A DNA stretch of 64,000 nt from Sphingomonas suaedae (GTDB lineage Bacteria; Pseudomonadota; Alphaproteobacteria; Sphingomonadales; Sphingomonadaceae), in NCBI RefSeq assembly GCF_007833215.1, contig NZ_CP042239.1, positions 2,540,001 through 2,604,000 on the forward strand, read 5' to 3'. Shown in pieces: positions 1 to 8,831 of this stretch. The notes below the pieces were generated by a model. That model was not told the origin of the DNA, made no database searches, and saw only the letters and a program-made list of their open reading frames with translations. Each line of letters opens with the position of its first letter. The stretch's first letter is position 1. The translations under genes were made by a program, and so were the position numbers.

Positions 1-202
1 CCTTTTTCTCGGGGCGACTTGTGCGCCTGGTTTTTGGTGACCGTCGAAGCGAACCGTGTGGCTCACCGCGTCGGTGGAGTGGCTTCTATGCCCGGCTTCG
101 GATTCGGTCAACAGGCTTTTTGCATTTTTATTGCGCTTTGTCTGAAACCCGCAGAAAACTGCCATTTACGCGGCATCAACACGTCACTGTCATAGGGGGT
201 GC

Positions 203-1672
203 ATGACCGAATCAGCCGCCGAATCGCCGAATCAGGGCCGGGAATCGCTCCGAAATCAGGTCCGCAGCGCGGTGATCTGGCGTTCGGGCACCCAGATTCT
301 GGGGCAGATCATCGCCTGGGCATCCACCTTTCTCGTGATTCGCCTGCTCGACCCCAGCGATTACGGCCTGTTCGCAATGACTCAGGTGATTCTCGTGCTG
401 CTCAACCTGCTCAATGGCTATGGTCTGGCGAGCGGGCTGATCCAGAAGCCCGAGGTCGACGATCGGGCGATCCGTCAACTCTTCGGGATGTTGCTGCTGC
501 TCAACCTCACGCTCGGCGCGCTGCAGTTCCTGCTCGCCCCGCTCGCCGCCGCTTATTATCGCCAGCCGATGGTCGCCGATCTGCTGCGGGTTCAGGCGCT
601 GCTCTATATAGCGACCCCGTTCATCGCCTTCCCTTATGCGCTGCTCGCGCGGGCGATGGATTTCCGCAAACAGGCTCAGGTCAATCTGGTCTCTGCGGTG
701 GCGGGCGCAGTGGCCGCGGTCGCGGGCGCCTATGCGGGCCTGGGGGTGTGGACGCTCGTGCTCGCGCCGCTCGTGCTGTTCGGCATCCGCGCGATCGGCA
801 TGACCTGGGCGGCGGGATCGCTGATGTGGCCCAGCTTCGATTTTCGCGGCGCGGGAGACATGGCACGATTCGGCGGCCTGATCGCGACGGGGCAGATGTT
901 CTGGTTCCTGCAAAGCCAGTCCGATGTGTTCATCGCCGGGCGCAGCTTCGATCCGCACTGGCTTGGCATCTATACGACCAGCCTGTTCCTCACCCAGATC
1001 CTCGTCTCGAAATTCATCCCCGCGCTCAACGAAGTCGCCTTTTCCGCCTATGCGCGGATGCAGGACGATGCGGCGGGGACCGCCATCGCCTTTGCGCGGT
1101 CGGTGCGGCTCATCATGGTCGTGGCGATGCCCTTCTATCTCGGACTTGCGGCGACGGCGGAGCCGCTCGTCCATGTCGCTCTGGGCGAAAAGTGGATCGC
1201 GGCGGGGCCGATCGTCCATATCCTCGCCCTCGCCATGCCGTTCATGACGCTGCAGGTGCTGTTCGCTCCGGCGACCGACGCGCGCGGGCGGCCGGGCCTC
1301 GGCGCACAGAACGCGGCGATCGGTGCGCTGCTGCTTCCCGCCGCATTTCTGATCGGTGTGCAATGGGGAGTAAACGGCCTCGCCTGGGCGTGGGTCGCGA
1401 TCTGGCCGGTGTTCCTGCTGTTCACCGCGGCGCGCAGCCTTCCCGTGATCGGCCTGTCCTGGCGCGACTGGATCGGCGCGGTCATGCCGCCCGTGGTCGC
1501 CGCCATTGCGATGGCGCTCGTCGTCGCGCTGGTCGATCGCGCGCTACCGGCGCTCGCGCCCTTCCCGCATCTGCTGTCGCTCACCGCAGCGGGCGCCGCT
1601 GTCTATGGCGCATGGCTCTGGTTCTTCGCGCGCGCGACGGTTGAGGACGCGATCGCGATGATTCGGCGGTGA
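203..1672 (+). CDS. Polysaccharide/O-antigen flippase-like membrane protein (MOP superfamily)
   Basis: A 489-residue, almost wholly hydrophobic protein with roughly 12-14 predicted membrane segments. The N-terminal part contains an amphipathic entry helix followed by the segment RLLDPSDYGLFAMTQ, which is characteristic of Wzx/WzxC-type flippases of the MOP superfamily. Such proteins move lipid-linked sugar units across the inner membrane. The ATG at 203 has a weak GGGGG-rich upstream stretch; a GTG four bases earlier is in another frame. No glycosyltransferase or polymerase lies inside the window, so the partner pathway (capsule, exopolysaccharide or LPS) cannot be told. It may be the last gene of a cluster that begins outside the window. 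A long palindrome follows the stop. Family assignment is confident, substrate unknown. Confidence 0.85.
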   Translation: MTESAAESPNQGRESLRNQVRSAVIWRSGTQILGQIIAWASTFLVIRLLDPSDYGLFAMTQVILVLLNLLNGYGLASGLIQKPEVDDRAIRQLFGMLLLLNLTLGALQFLLAPLAAAYYRQPMVADLLRVQALLYIATPFIAFPYALLARAMDFRKQAQVNLVSAVAGAVAAVAGAYAGLGVWTLVLAPLVLFGIRAIGMTWAAGSLMWPSFDFRGAGDMARFGGLIATGQMFWFLQSQSDVFIAGRSFDPHWLGIYTTSLFLTQILVSKFIPALNEVAFSAYARMQDDAAGTAIAFARSVRLIMVVAMPFYLGLAATAEPLVHVALGEKWIAAGPIVHILALAMPFMTLQVLFAPATDARGRPGLGAQNAAIGALLLPAAFLIGVQWGVNGLAWAWVAIWPVFLLFTAARSLPVIGLSWRDWIGAVMPPVVAAIAMALVVALVDRALPALAPFPHLLSLTAAGAAVYGAWLWFFARATVEDAIAMIRR

Positions 1673-1690
1673 TCTCGTTTTTGTAAGGCA

Positions 1691-1766
1691 GCACCGGCCC
1701 GCTCCCCCACCCGGCCACCCATATCATGCTATCGCTGGGTGGCCGGGTGGCGGAGCGGGCCGGTGC
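1691..1766. repeat. Long intergenic palindrome, family A copy 1
   Basis: Two 31-bp arms (1691-1721 and 1736-1766) are complementary at 30 of 31 positions and enclose a 14-bp loop. The arm core is CTCCCCCACCCGGCCACCCA. It lies between the convergent flippase and CBS genes, so it could act as a two-way transcription barrier, although there is no T-run. Two related copies lie at 4179-4250 and 12388-12505. Confidence 0.9.
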
Positions 1767-1782
1767 CGCAACCGCAAACAAA

Positions 1783-2211
1783 CTACGCCGTCTGGATATA
1801 GGCGCGCATCTGGTTCGCCTCCGCCTCGATCCGCTCGATCCGGTATTTGACGAGATCGCCGATCGACACAAAGCCGAGCATCGCGCCATTCTCCACCACC
1901 GGAAGGTGGCGGATCCGCCGCTGGGTCATCAGCGACAGCGCCGCCATCACCGGCTCGTCGCGTGTCACCGTGATCGCGGGCGCGGTCATCACCATCCGCA
2001 CCTGGGTATCGAGCGCCGCGGGTCCGTCACGCTCCAGGCAATGGATCACGTCGCGTTCGGAAAAGATGCCCGCAACCACCCCGCCCTCGATCACCGGCAC
2101 CGCGCCGATGCGCTTTTCCGCAAGCAGGCGGACGGCGTCGCGCACCGTCGTATCGCCTGCGATCGAGATGACATCCTGCCCCTTCCCGCCCAGGATCGCC
2201 GCGATGGTCAT
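1783..2211 (-). CDS. CBS domain-pair protein
   Basis: A 142-residue protein made of two tandem CBS domains, at about residues 8-65 and 75-132. Visible landmarks are KRIGAVPVIEGG and RRIRHLPVVENG, the typical second strand-helix parts of each CBS motif, plus ISIAGDTTVRDAV-like openings. CBS pairs (Bateman modules) bind adenosyl compounds such as AMP, ATP or SAM, and stand-alone versions act as energy or redox sensors. The start at 2211 is preceded by AGGAGA at proper spacing; the reading frame continues further upstream but without a ribosome site. It is transcribed divergently from the small membrane protein at 2277. The ligand and partner are unknown. Confidence 0.85.
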   Translation of the reverse strand: MTIAAILGGKGQDVISIAGDTTVRDAVRLLAEKRIGAVPVIEGGVVAGIFSERDVIHCLERDGPAALDTQVRMVMTAPAITVTRDEPVMAALSLMTQRRIRHLPVVENGAMLGFVSIGDLVKYRIERIEAEANQMRAYIQTA

Positions 2212-2276
2212 CGCCAGTCTCCTTTGTCCTGTTGAGGCGGTTGAGACTCCCACGATTCGTCCCCAAATGGAAGAGC

Positions 2277-2561
2277 ATGAAGCCGAACCTCGACAATCCC
2301 GATTATGCCCGCCTCGCCTGGGGCCGCTATCGCCGCATCTTCGGCATCGTCGCGGCGGCGGCGCTGGCATCGGCGGTGATCGCCGTCGTCACGCTCTATG
2401 TCGCGATCGGCGAGTTCCAGCTCCACGCCTCCATCGCGATGGCGATCGGTATCGGACTGTCGGTGCTGCTCGGCGGCGCGCTGATGGGGCTGGTGTTCCT
2501 CAGCTCCGGCACCGGGCATGACGAACGCGCCCGCGACGCAACCGAGAAAAAGTCGGATTAG
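2277..2561 (+). CDS. Small two-helix membrane protein, unknown function
   Basis: A 94-residue protein with a short charged N-terminus (MKPNLDNPDYARLAWGRYRR), two hydrophobic segments at about residues 22-45 and 52-76, and a charged C-terminal tail. The ATG at 2277 was chosen because the upstream in-frame extension is basic and lacks a ribosome site; an AAGAG stretch precedes it. It is divergent from the CBS gene and its stop overlaps the stop of the convergent DUF4139 gene by four bases. Proteins of this shape are frequent in sphingomonads as conserved hypotheticals. I cannot assign a function. Confidence 0.7.
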   Translation: MKPNLDNPDYARLAWGRYRRIFGIVAAAALASAVIAVVTLYVAIGEFQLHASIAMAIGIGLSVLLGGALMGLVFLSSGTGHDERARDATEKKSD

Positions 2562-4123
2562 CGCCCCCGGATCGGAGCGGGCAGCGTCACTCGGTAGCGT
2601 AGCGTCTGCGATCCGTTCGCCGGGACCGTCACTGCCCACAGATTACGCCCGTCCTTCTTGCCCAGCCTGGCGCTCGCCTTGCCCATCAGCGGCGGGTCGA
2701 TGTCGAAATCGCCCTCGAACCGCACCGGAAAGGGGTTGGCATTGCGGACGGTCAGTTCGAAATCGTGGCGGGTCTCGTCATGCTGGGTCTTGTTCTGCTC
2801 GACCGTCACATTGGCCGTCGCATCGAACTTGATCTCGACATCCTCGCCGATCGCCTTGTCGTCGGTCGAGGATTCGTCGATCAGCAGCGGTCGCGCACCC
2901 TGGCTCTCGAACAGCGCCACGGGCCCGGCAGGAAGCGGCAGCCCCAGCCCGTCGCTGGTCTTGTTCACCGCGCGGACGACGATCTGCGGCGCGCCCGCAC
3001 CATAAAAGCCGATCTGCGACTCATAGACGATGCGCACCGGCACCGCGTCCTTGGCCAGCATCGCCACCTGCTTCTGCGATTTGGCCGCCACGGTCGTGCG
3101 GTCGGGGATGCGATAGGCTTTGAGGTCGCCGAGATCCTCCTGCTCCGCCATCCGCACGCGCGCTCCGGTGACGACGATCGCATCGGCCGCGGGCGGCGCC
3201 ATCGCTGCGGGGGGCGGCGGGGGAGCCGGCGGTGGCGGGGGCGGCGGCGGGGGTACAAGGCCACCGCCTTCCGGCAGATAGCACAGGAATTCGAATTCGT
3301 CGGTCGTTTCGAACGGATTGCGCGTGCGGCCCGTGGTGCGGTTGACCTTGCCCGCCACCACCATCGTCTCAGCATCGACAAAGCTGGTCATGTCCGTGCT
3401 GGCCAGCGTGACCCAGGCGAACAGGTCCGCGGTGCGCGCGCCCGCCGCCGTGCCGCCGCCATCGCGCCCATTATCCCGCAACGTCGCGACATAGTTGGCC
3501 TGCCAGTCGAACCCCCAGGCAAGATAGGACAGCGTGATCGTCGCCGTCCCCGCCTGTGGCGATACGGTCTCGACCGACAGGGTCGGCCGGGCCGACAGGC
3601 CGGGCGGCACGCCATCATAGCTGATCGCGTCTTCGGTCGGGCCGCAATTCAGGACTTCGATCCCGCGCTCGGTCTCGACGATCGCGGCGCCGTCCGGGCC
3701 GGAGCGGATGATCGCCCGTTCCTCGACCGTCTTGCCGTCGCGCGTCCGCCGCAGCGTGACCGGGCGCGCATAGCCGCGATTGTACAGGCTGATCGCCGAC
3801 AGCAGGTCGCCGTCGAGATTCTTCTCGCGCACCCCCGCTGGCAGGCCGGTCACGATCGCGCTCTCGGGCAATATCCCCGACGCGACCCCCTCGAAGCGGA
3901 TTACCGCCCTCCCCTGTGGAATTTTCACCGTGCGCGTTTCGGTAATCAGCGCATAGCCGCCCAGATAGGACAGGCTGATCTTGGCATCCGAGCCGCGCCC
4001 CGGCGCGCGATAGATGGTGACCGCCACCGCGTCGGGCCCGGCAGAAGTCTGCACCTCCTGTGCGTGCGCCCCGCCCGCCCCGGCAAGCGCGGCGAGGATC
4101 AGCGCAAGGACGGGCAGCCGCAC
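2558..4123 (-). CDS. DUF4139 domain protein with proline-rich linker and TonB-box-like motif
   Basis: About 521 residues if translation starts at the GTG at 4123, just before a signal peptide (RLPVLALILAALAGAGGAHA). The mature protein resembles DUF4139 (mucoidy-inhibitor-like) secreted proteins: an N-terminal beta domain, then LSYLAWGFDWQANYVA, the hallmark of the family, and a C-terminal beta domain. Between them, about residues 280-305, is an uninterrupted proline/alanine tract, followed near residue 313 by AIVVTGARVRM, which looks like a TonB box. It lies downstream of a second DUF4139 gene on the same strand, separated by a palindrome. The start is uncertain; the frame remains open to 4270. 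Function is not known; an envelope or cell-surface role is inferred from the signal peptide. Confidence 0.75.
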   Translation of the reverse strand: MRLPVLALILAALAGAGGAHAQEVQTSAGPDAVAVTIYRAPGRGSDAKISLSYLGGYALITETRTVKIPQGRAVIRFEGVASGILPESAIVTGLPAGVREKNLDGDLLSAISLYNRGYARPVTLRRTRDGKTVEERAIIRSGPDGAAIVETERGIEVLNCGPTEDAISYDGVPPGLSARPTLSVETVSPQAGTATITLSYLAWGFDWQANYVATLRDNGRDGGGTAAGARTADLFAWVTLASTDMTSFVDAETMVVAGKVNRTTGRTRNPFETTDEFEFLCYLPEGGGLVPPPPPPPPPAPPPPPAAMAPPAADAIVVTGARVRMAEQEDLGDLKAYRIPDRTTVAAKSQKQVAMLAKDAVPVRIVYESQIGFYGAGAPQIVVRAVNKTSDGLGLPLPAGPVALFESQGARPLLIDESSTDDKAIGEDVEIKFDATANVTVEQNKTQHDETRHDFELTVRNANPFPVRFEGDFDIDPPLMGKASARLGKKDGRNLWAVTVPANGSQTLRYRVTLPAPIRGR

Positions 4124-4178
4124 CGGCCGCAGGCTGGAGCTGGAGCTGGAGCTGGATTCAACTGCGCTGAATCGCGGG

Positions 4179-4250
4179 ACCAGCCTGCTCCCCCACCCGG
4201 CCACCCATTGAAGGTAGCTTGTGGGTGGCCGGGTGGGGGAGCGGGCTGGT
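4179..4250. repeat. Long intergenic palindrome, family A copy 2
   Basis: Perfect or near-perfect inverted arms at 4179-4207 and 4222-4250 share the core CTCCCCCACCCGGCCACCCA with the copy at 1691-1766. It separates the two same-strand DUF4139 genes and may attenuate or process their transcript. Confidence 0.9.
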
Positions 4251-4282
4251 GCCGCAACGATCCAGTGCATCCGGATCGAACT

Positions 4283-5650
4283 CTAATAGCGGGTTTCGAA
4301 GGTCGCGGTGACGCTTGCCTCGCCATTGGCGGGGACGCTCACCTTCCACAGCGCCTCGTCGGCGTTGACGCGCTCGCTTGCCTGGCTCTCGTCGAGGATG
4401 CGCGTATCCTTCCACCAGCTGTCCAGCCCGCCCTGCGACAGTTCGACCACCACCGCTTCGGGCCGCGCATTGGTCAGCGTATAGACCATCGTCGTGCGCC
4501 ATTTGCTGCTGCTCACCCGCTCGCGCGTCTGGACCACGGCCTTGACCTTCACGTCGAACGCCTCGCCGGTCTTGATCGCGATGCGCGATCCCATCGGGGT
4601 GTGGGGAATCGCATTTTCGCCGATGAATTGCGGCGCGCCGCGTGCGTCGCGCATATAGATGCGCACGGTTCCGGCGGGCAGCGCATCGCCCAGCCCGCCC
4701 TCCGCCGAGGACGAGAAGCGCAGCACCGTGTCGACGCTACGCGCCTGATCCTGCCGCCCGAGCCAGGGATTCTTGTACGCATAGGCCTTGGCGGCTGGCG
4801 CGCCCGCAACGTCGAGGAAGCTCACCTGTTTCTGCTGGCGCTCCGCAATCGTGACGCGGCCAGCGATCGGATAGACATAGAAGTCGCCGATCCGTTCGCG
4901 CCCGGCCGTCTCGGTTCCCGGCACCATCGCCGACGACGCCCCCCTGCTCCCGCCGCCGACCGCGCCCGCCACCAGCAAGGTGTTGGCGTTGCTATAGGTC
5001 GTCCCGCTGCGATTGGTGAGCGTCAGCCAGCCCTGAACATCGATCTTGCCCGCCTTCTCGTCGAACAGCGCGACATAGTCGGACTTCCAGCCCATCCCAT
5101 AAGTGAGGTAGCTGAGCGTCACCGGTCGCGATCCCGTCGCATCGGCGTCGAGCGTCACCGACAGCGTCGGCCGCGCGCGGAGCGAAGGCGGCAGCGACGG
5201 GAAGATCACCCGATCGTCCTTGCCCAGCACCTCGATCCGCCCGCCGATCTCGACGACCGTCCCGTCATTATAGGCAAGCACTTTGGCGGGCAGGCTCTGA
5301 CCGTTGCGGACGACCGTGACCGACTGGCCCACGGCCTTTTCCATCAGCGATTCAGGGGTCAGCAGGTCGAAATCGAAATTCTGCTCGACAATGGTCGCGC
5401 CGGGCGCGGCGATCGTCACCGTTTCGGGGCGGATCTGGCCCGAGACATCGGGGAAATCCTGTTTCGATTTGCCCGCAGGCAGGCGCATCTCACGCTTGTC
5501 CTGAACCAGCGCCAGATTGTTGTTATAGATGGTGACCGACACGTCGCCCTGCGCCGACTGGGCCAGGGCGGACGTCGCCAGCATCGGTCCTGCCAGCATC
5601 GATCCCGAGAGCGCGGCTCCAGCCGCAAGAGCCAAGGTCAACCGCCGCAT
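4283..5650 (-). CDS. DUF4139 domain protein, secreted
   Basis: A 455-residue protein with a clear Sec signal peptide (about residues 1-30, ending ATSALAQS). The mature part opens with VSVTIYNNNLALVQDKRE, the usual start of DUF4139 proteins, and contains VTLSYLTYGMGWKSDYVALF, the conserved central motif. The C-terminus (WKVSVPANGEASVTATFETRY) matches the beta-sandwich end of the family. It is a paralogue of the protein at 2558-4123 but shorter, lacking the proline tract and the TonB-box-like motif. The two probably form one transcription unit, interrupted by a palindrome. Molecular function is unknown; by location it acts in the periplasm or at the surface. Confidence 0.82.
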   Translation of the reverse strand: MRRLTLALAAGAALSGSMLAGPMLATSALAQSAQGDVSVTIYNNNLALVQDKREMRLPAGKSKQDFPDVSGQIRPETVTIAAPGATIVEQNFDFDLLTPESLMEKAVGQSVTVVRNGQSLPAKVLAYNDGTVVEIGGRIEVLGKDDRVIFPSLPPSLRARPTLSVTLDADATGSRPVTLSYLTYGMGWKSDYVALFDEKAGKIDVQGWLTLTNRSGTTYSNANTLLVAGAVGGGSRGASSAMVPGTETAGRERIGDFYVYPIAGRVTIAERQQKQVSFLDVAGAPAAKAYAYKNPWLGRQDQARSVDTVLRFSSSAEGGLGDALPAGTVRIYMRDARGAPQFIGENAIPHTPMGSRIAIKTGEAFDVKVKAVVQTRERVSSSKWRTTMVYTLTNARPEAVVVELSQGGLDSWWKDTRILDESQASERVNADEALWKVSVPANGEASVTATFETRY

Positions 5651-5730
5651 CGCACTCCCCTTCGATCTGGTGCGTGCAGCATCCCCACCCGACCTGCGAT
5701 GTCAACGGTCAAGACGGCCGGGAAACGAAA

Positions 5731-5758
5731 AGGCCGACCCGTAAGCTACGGGCCGGCC
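5731..5758 (-). terminator. Rho-independent terminator of the DUF4167 gene
   Basis: On the minus strand, GGCCGGCCCGT pairs with ACGGGTCGGCC around a five-base loop and is followed by TTTT. It lies 26 bases past the stop of the DUF4167 gene. Confidence 0.8.
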
Positions 5759-5783
5759 TCATTTTCTTGGCAATCGCGCCCGC

Positions 5784-6548
5784 TTACTCGGCGGCGGCGG
5801 CCTCGCCTTCGTCTTTCTTCACGCGGCGGCGGCGCGGCTTGGCTTCGACCACCTCGCCCTCGACGCCGAGCGCGGGGGGCAGCACAGCGGCGATATCGCC
5901 GCCGTCGCCGGTTTCGACCTCTTCGCGACGCGGGCGACCGCGGCGCGGGCGGCGTGGCGCCTCGTCCTCATTGGCAGCGACGGGAGCCTCGCCCGGGTCG
6001 TTCTGCACCGCCTCCTTCTGCACCGCACGATCGTCGCTGCGGCTGGACCGATCCTCACCGCGAGGCCGTCGTTCGTCGCTACGCGAACGGCCCTGATCGT
6101 TGCGCGGCTGGCGTTCACGGCGATTATCCTGATCGCGGTCGCGTCCACGCTGGCGGTCGTTCCGTTCGGAACGGTCATCGCCCTCTTCGCCGGACTCGCC
6201 CTCGTTCGCACGGGCGGCATCGTCGTTGTTGTCGTAATCCTCGTCATCGCCGTCGAACTCTTCGCGCTGGCGACGCTGTTGCGGATTCTGCTCCTCGAAC
6301 CGCGATCGGGTTTCGGCCAGCACGCGGAAATAATGATCGGCGAACTGAAGATAATATTCGGTGTTCACCCGGTCGCCCGCCATCTGGGCGTCGCGCGCGA
6401 GATTCTTGTATTTTTCCAGCAGCTGCGCGGCATTGCCACGGGCGCGGTTATCGATACGGTTGCCCTGGTTCGGGTTGCCGCCGCCCTGCTGGCGCTGGCC
6501 TCCACGACCGCGACGGCGACCGTTGTTCGCCTGACGATTGTTTATCAA
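5784..6548 (-). CDS. DUF4167 domain protein, RNA-binding-like basic protein
   Basis: A 254-residue protein. The N-terminal 100 residues carry the DUF4167 domain: an Arg/Gly/Gln/Asn-rich opening, then LLEKYKNLARDAQMAGDR and NTEYYLQFADHYFRV. The rest is low complexity, alternating acidic (DGDDEDYDNND) and RGRDRDQ-type basic runs. It ends with an Arg/Lys-rich stretch and an acidic tail. Such composition suggests an intrinsically disordered nucleic-acid-binding protein, which is inference. The start codon is TTG at 6548; no ATG is available in frame before the conserved domain, and the Shine-Dalgarno site is weak. It lies downstream of prmC, the order usual in Sphingomonadales, and has its own terminator. 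Confidence 0.82.
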   Translation of the reverse strand: MINNRQANNGRRRGRGGQRQQGGGNPNQGNRIDNRARGNAAQLLEKYKNLARDAQMAGDRVNTEYYLQFADHYFRVLAETRSRFEEQNPQQRRQREEFDGDDEDYDNNDDAARANEGESGEEGDDRSERNDRQRGRDRDQDNRRERQPRNDQGRSRSDERRPRGEDRSSRSDDRAVQKEAVQNDPGEAPVAANEDEAPRRPRRGRPRREEVETGDGGDIAAVLPPALGVEGEVVEAKPRRRRVKKDEGEAAAAE

Positions 6549-6806
6549 CGTCTGTGTGTCCTGTCCTTACTCATCCGCCATCGGTCAAAACAGCGATCCC
6601 GGAAGCGTGTTACACCGCGCGCCGCGCCGGTTCTTTGAACCGGAACGGCTCCCCGCATGGCTGCCGGACAATCAGCAGCGCGCATGCCTTGATTTGGGTC
6701 GGCGAGCCTTTTCAACGATTTAGGTTGCAGGTGCCTTCCCCGGGCATATCCTTAGCCCGCGCGGCAACAATCTCCAAGCCCTATATTGGGTCAGCGCACC
6801 GATAGT

Positions 6807-7631
6807 TCAACGTTGCGGCTTTTTCGCCGCAATCGCGCGCGGTCTCCCGCCGAGGTCGTGGTGGAGGATCGGAGTGAGTTCTGCGTCACGCATCAACCGT
6901 GTCACGGCCTCGCTTTGCGTCCAGCCGATCTCGACCACTGCAATCCCGCCCGGTGCGAGTAAGCGGGGGAGGTGGGGGATGATCCGGCGATAATCGTCCA
7001 GACCATCGGCGCCCGCGAACAGTGCAGACGGCGGCTCATGGTCGCGCACCTCCGGCCCCAGCTCCTCGCTGGTGCCGATGTAAGGCGGGTTGCACAGGAT
7101 CAGGTCGAACTGCCCGGCAAGACCATCGGCCCAGTCGCCCCGCCGCAGCGCGACGCGTCCCGCCATATCAAGCGCCTCTGCATTGCGCCGGGCATAGTCT
7201 AGCGCGGTCTCGGACGCGTCCACACCGACCCCCTGCGCGTCGGGCCACTCCGCAAGCGCCGCCAGCAACAGCGTGCCCGGCCCCGTCCCAAGGTCCAGCA
7301 CCCGCCCCGGCCCCGCCGTTCCGGCGAAATGCGCCACCGCCGCCTCGATCAGCGTCTCGCTGTCCGCACGCGGCACCAGCGCGCCCGGCCCGACGCCAAT
7401 CTCGATCGTCCAGAAGCCGCGCGACCCGGTGATGTACGCGACCGGTTCGTGGTTCAGCCGCCGCGCAACCAGCGCGTCGAAGCTCGCGGGGGCGGGACCG
7501 TTCAGGTGCTTGAGCAGCAGGTCCTGAAGCGACACGCCGAGCGCATGGGCCATGAGCAACTCGGCATCGAGGCGCGGCGTGGCGGAGGCGATGCGCGCTG
7601 CGGCATCGGCGATCGCTGCCCTGACAGTCAT
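6807..7631 (-). CDS. prmC: Release factor glutamine methyltransferase PrmC
   Basis: A 274-residue SAM-dependent methyltransferase that modifies the glutamine of the GGQ motif in peptide chain release factors. An N-terminal helical release-factor-binding domain (residues 1-75) precedes the Rossmann domain with SAM motif VLDLGTGPGT at 111-120 and the catalytic NPPY at 181-184. The start at 7631 immediately follows GGGGAGGGG, which serves as the ribosome site and belongs to a long palindromic repeat. It follows prfA on the same strand, so enzyme and substrate are encoded side by side. The frame is open to 7682, but the extra residues are translated repeat sequence. Confidence 0.95.
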   Translation of the reverse strand: MTVRAAIADAAARIASATPRLDAELLMAHALGVSLQDLLLKHLNGPAPASFDALVARRLNHEPVAYITGSRGFWTIEIGVGPGALVPRADSETLIEAAVAHFAGTAGPGRVLDLGTGPGTLLLAALAEWPDAQGVGVDASETALDYARRNAEALDMAGRVALRRGDWADGLAGQFDLILCNPPYIGTSEELGPEVRDHEPPSALFAGADGLDDYRRIIPHLPRLLAPGGIAVVEIGWTQSEAVTRLMRDAELTPILHHDLGGRPRAIAAKKPQR

Positions 7632-7744
7632 AAGCCCCTCCCCTTCAGGGGAGGGGTTGGGGGTGGGGCCTCGGTGTCTCACCGAGACCGACGCGCCAAG
7701 AGGATGGGCCCCACCCCAACCCCTCCCCTAAAGGGGAGGGGCTT
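7632..7744. repeat. Long palindrome between prfA and prmC, carrying the prmC ribosome site
   Basis: Inverted arms of about 38 bp lie at 7632-7670 and 7707-7744; each arm itself folds (CCCCTCCCCTTCAGGGGAGG). The centre holds a short CTCGGTGTCTCACCGAG hairpin. The element fills almost the whole prfA-prmC gap, and the arm next to prmC supplies its purine-rich ribosome binding site. Confidence 0.9.
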
Positions 7745-7757
7745 GAAGGTGGCACCC

Positions 7758-8831
7758 TCACCCATCCAGTGCCGCCAGCCGCTCCGCCTCATCCTCGGCG
7801 ATCAGCGCGCCGATCAGCTCGTCCATCTGCCCTTCCAGGATTTCGGGCAGGCGGTGCAGCGTCAGGTTGATGCGGTGATCGGTCACGCGGCCCTGCGGGA
7901 AATTATAGGTGCGGATGCGTTCGGAGCGGTCGCCCGATCCGACCATCGACTTGCGCGCGCCCGAACGCTCGCTCGCCAGCCGCTCGCGCTCCAGCTCGTA
8001 CAGCCGCGTACGCAGCACCTGCATCGCCTTGTCGCGATTCTTGTGCTGGCTGCGCTGGTCCTGCTGGATCACGACGAGACCGGTCGGGATATGGGTCAGC
8101 CGCACCGCCGAATCGGTGGTGTTGACGTGCTGCCCGCCCGCACCCGACGCGCGATAGATGTCGATGCGCAGATCCTCGTTGCGGATCTCGACATCGACCT
8201 CCTCGGCCTCGGGCAGTACCGCCACCGTCGCGGCGCTGGTGTGGATGCGCCCGCCGCTCTCGGTCACCGGCACGCGCTGGACGCGGTGGACGCCGCTTTC
8301 GAACTTGAGCCTGGCGAACACGCCCTTGCCCGCGACGCTGGCGACGACCTCCTTATAGCCCCCGGCTTCGGAGGTGTTGGCGGAGATCATCTCGACCTTC
8401 CACCCCTGCGCCTCGGCATATTTGGTGTACATGCGCAGCAGGTCGCCCGCGAACAGCCCGGCCTCGTCCCCTCCCGTCCCGGCACGGATTTCGAGCATCG
8501 CCGCGCGCTCGTCCGCTGCGTCGCGGGGCAGCAGCGAAAGGGCCAGCGCATGTTCGGCCTGCTCCAGCGCCGCCTCGTTCGCGCGCAGCTCCTCGCCTGC
8601 CATCGCGCGCAATTCGGGATCGGCCTCGCGGGTCATCGCGGTCAGGCTCATCGCCTCGGCGCGCAGCCGCCGTACCTCGCCAGCCGCCGCCGCGACCGGC
8701 TCCAGCTCGGCATATTCCTTGGACACCGCGACGAACTTGTCGGACGGCAGATCGCCGGTCGCCATCATCGCCGACAGCTCATCCCGCCGCGCCTCGATCT
8801 GCGCGATCCGTTCGGGGGAGATGCGGGTCAC
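7758..8831 (-). CDS. prfA: Peptide chain release factor 1
   Basis: A 357-residue class I release factor that reads UAA and UAG stop codons and triggers peptide release on the ribosome. Landmarks are the RF1 tripeptide PVT at 188-190 (the UAG/UAA anticodon-like motif), AGTGGDEAG near 117-125, and the catalytic GGQ at 232-234 within [16 protein letters not shown]. Its length is normal for RF1. The start overlaps the hisS stop by four bases, suggesting translational coupling, and prmC follows after a palindromic repeat. The three genes probably form one operon. Confidence 0.97.
   Translation of the reverse strand: MTRISPERIAQIEARRDELSAMMATGDLPSDKFVAVSKEYAELEPVAAAAGEVRRLRAEAMSLTAMTREADPELRAMAGEELRANEAALEQAEHALALSLLPRDAADERAAMLEIRAGTGGDEAGLFAGDLLRMYTKYAEAQGWKVEMISANTSEAGGYKEVVASVAGKGVFARLKFESGVHRVQRVPVTESGGRIHTSAATVAVLPEAEEVDVEIRNEDLRIDIYRASGAGGQHVNTTDSAVRLTHIPTGLVVIQQDQRSQHKNRDKAMQVLRTRLYELERERLASERSGARKSMVGSGDRSERIRTYNFPQGRVTDHRINLTLHRLPEILEGQMDELIGALIAEDEAERLAALDG

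Noticed and set aside
2765..6805. Very long plus-strand open frame of more than 1300 codons opposite the DUF4139 and DUF4167 genes
   Set aside because: It is antisense to three well-supported genes, has Arg/His-rich low-complexity translation and no ribosome site; long antisense frames are expected at this GC.
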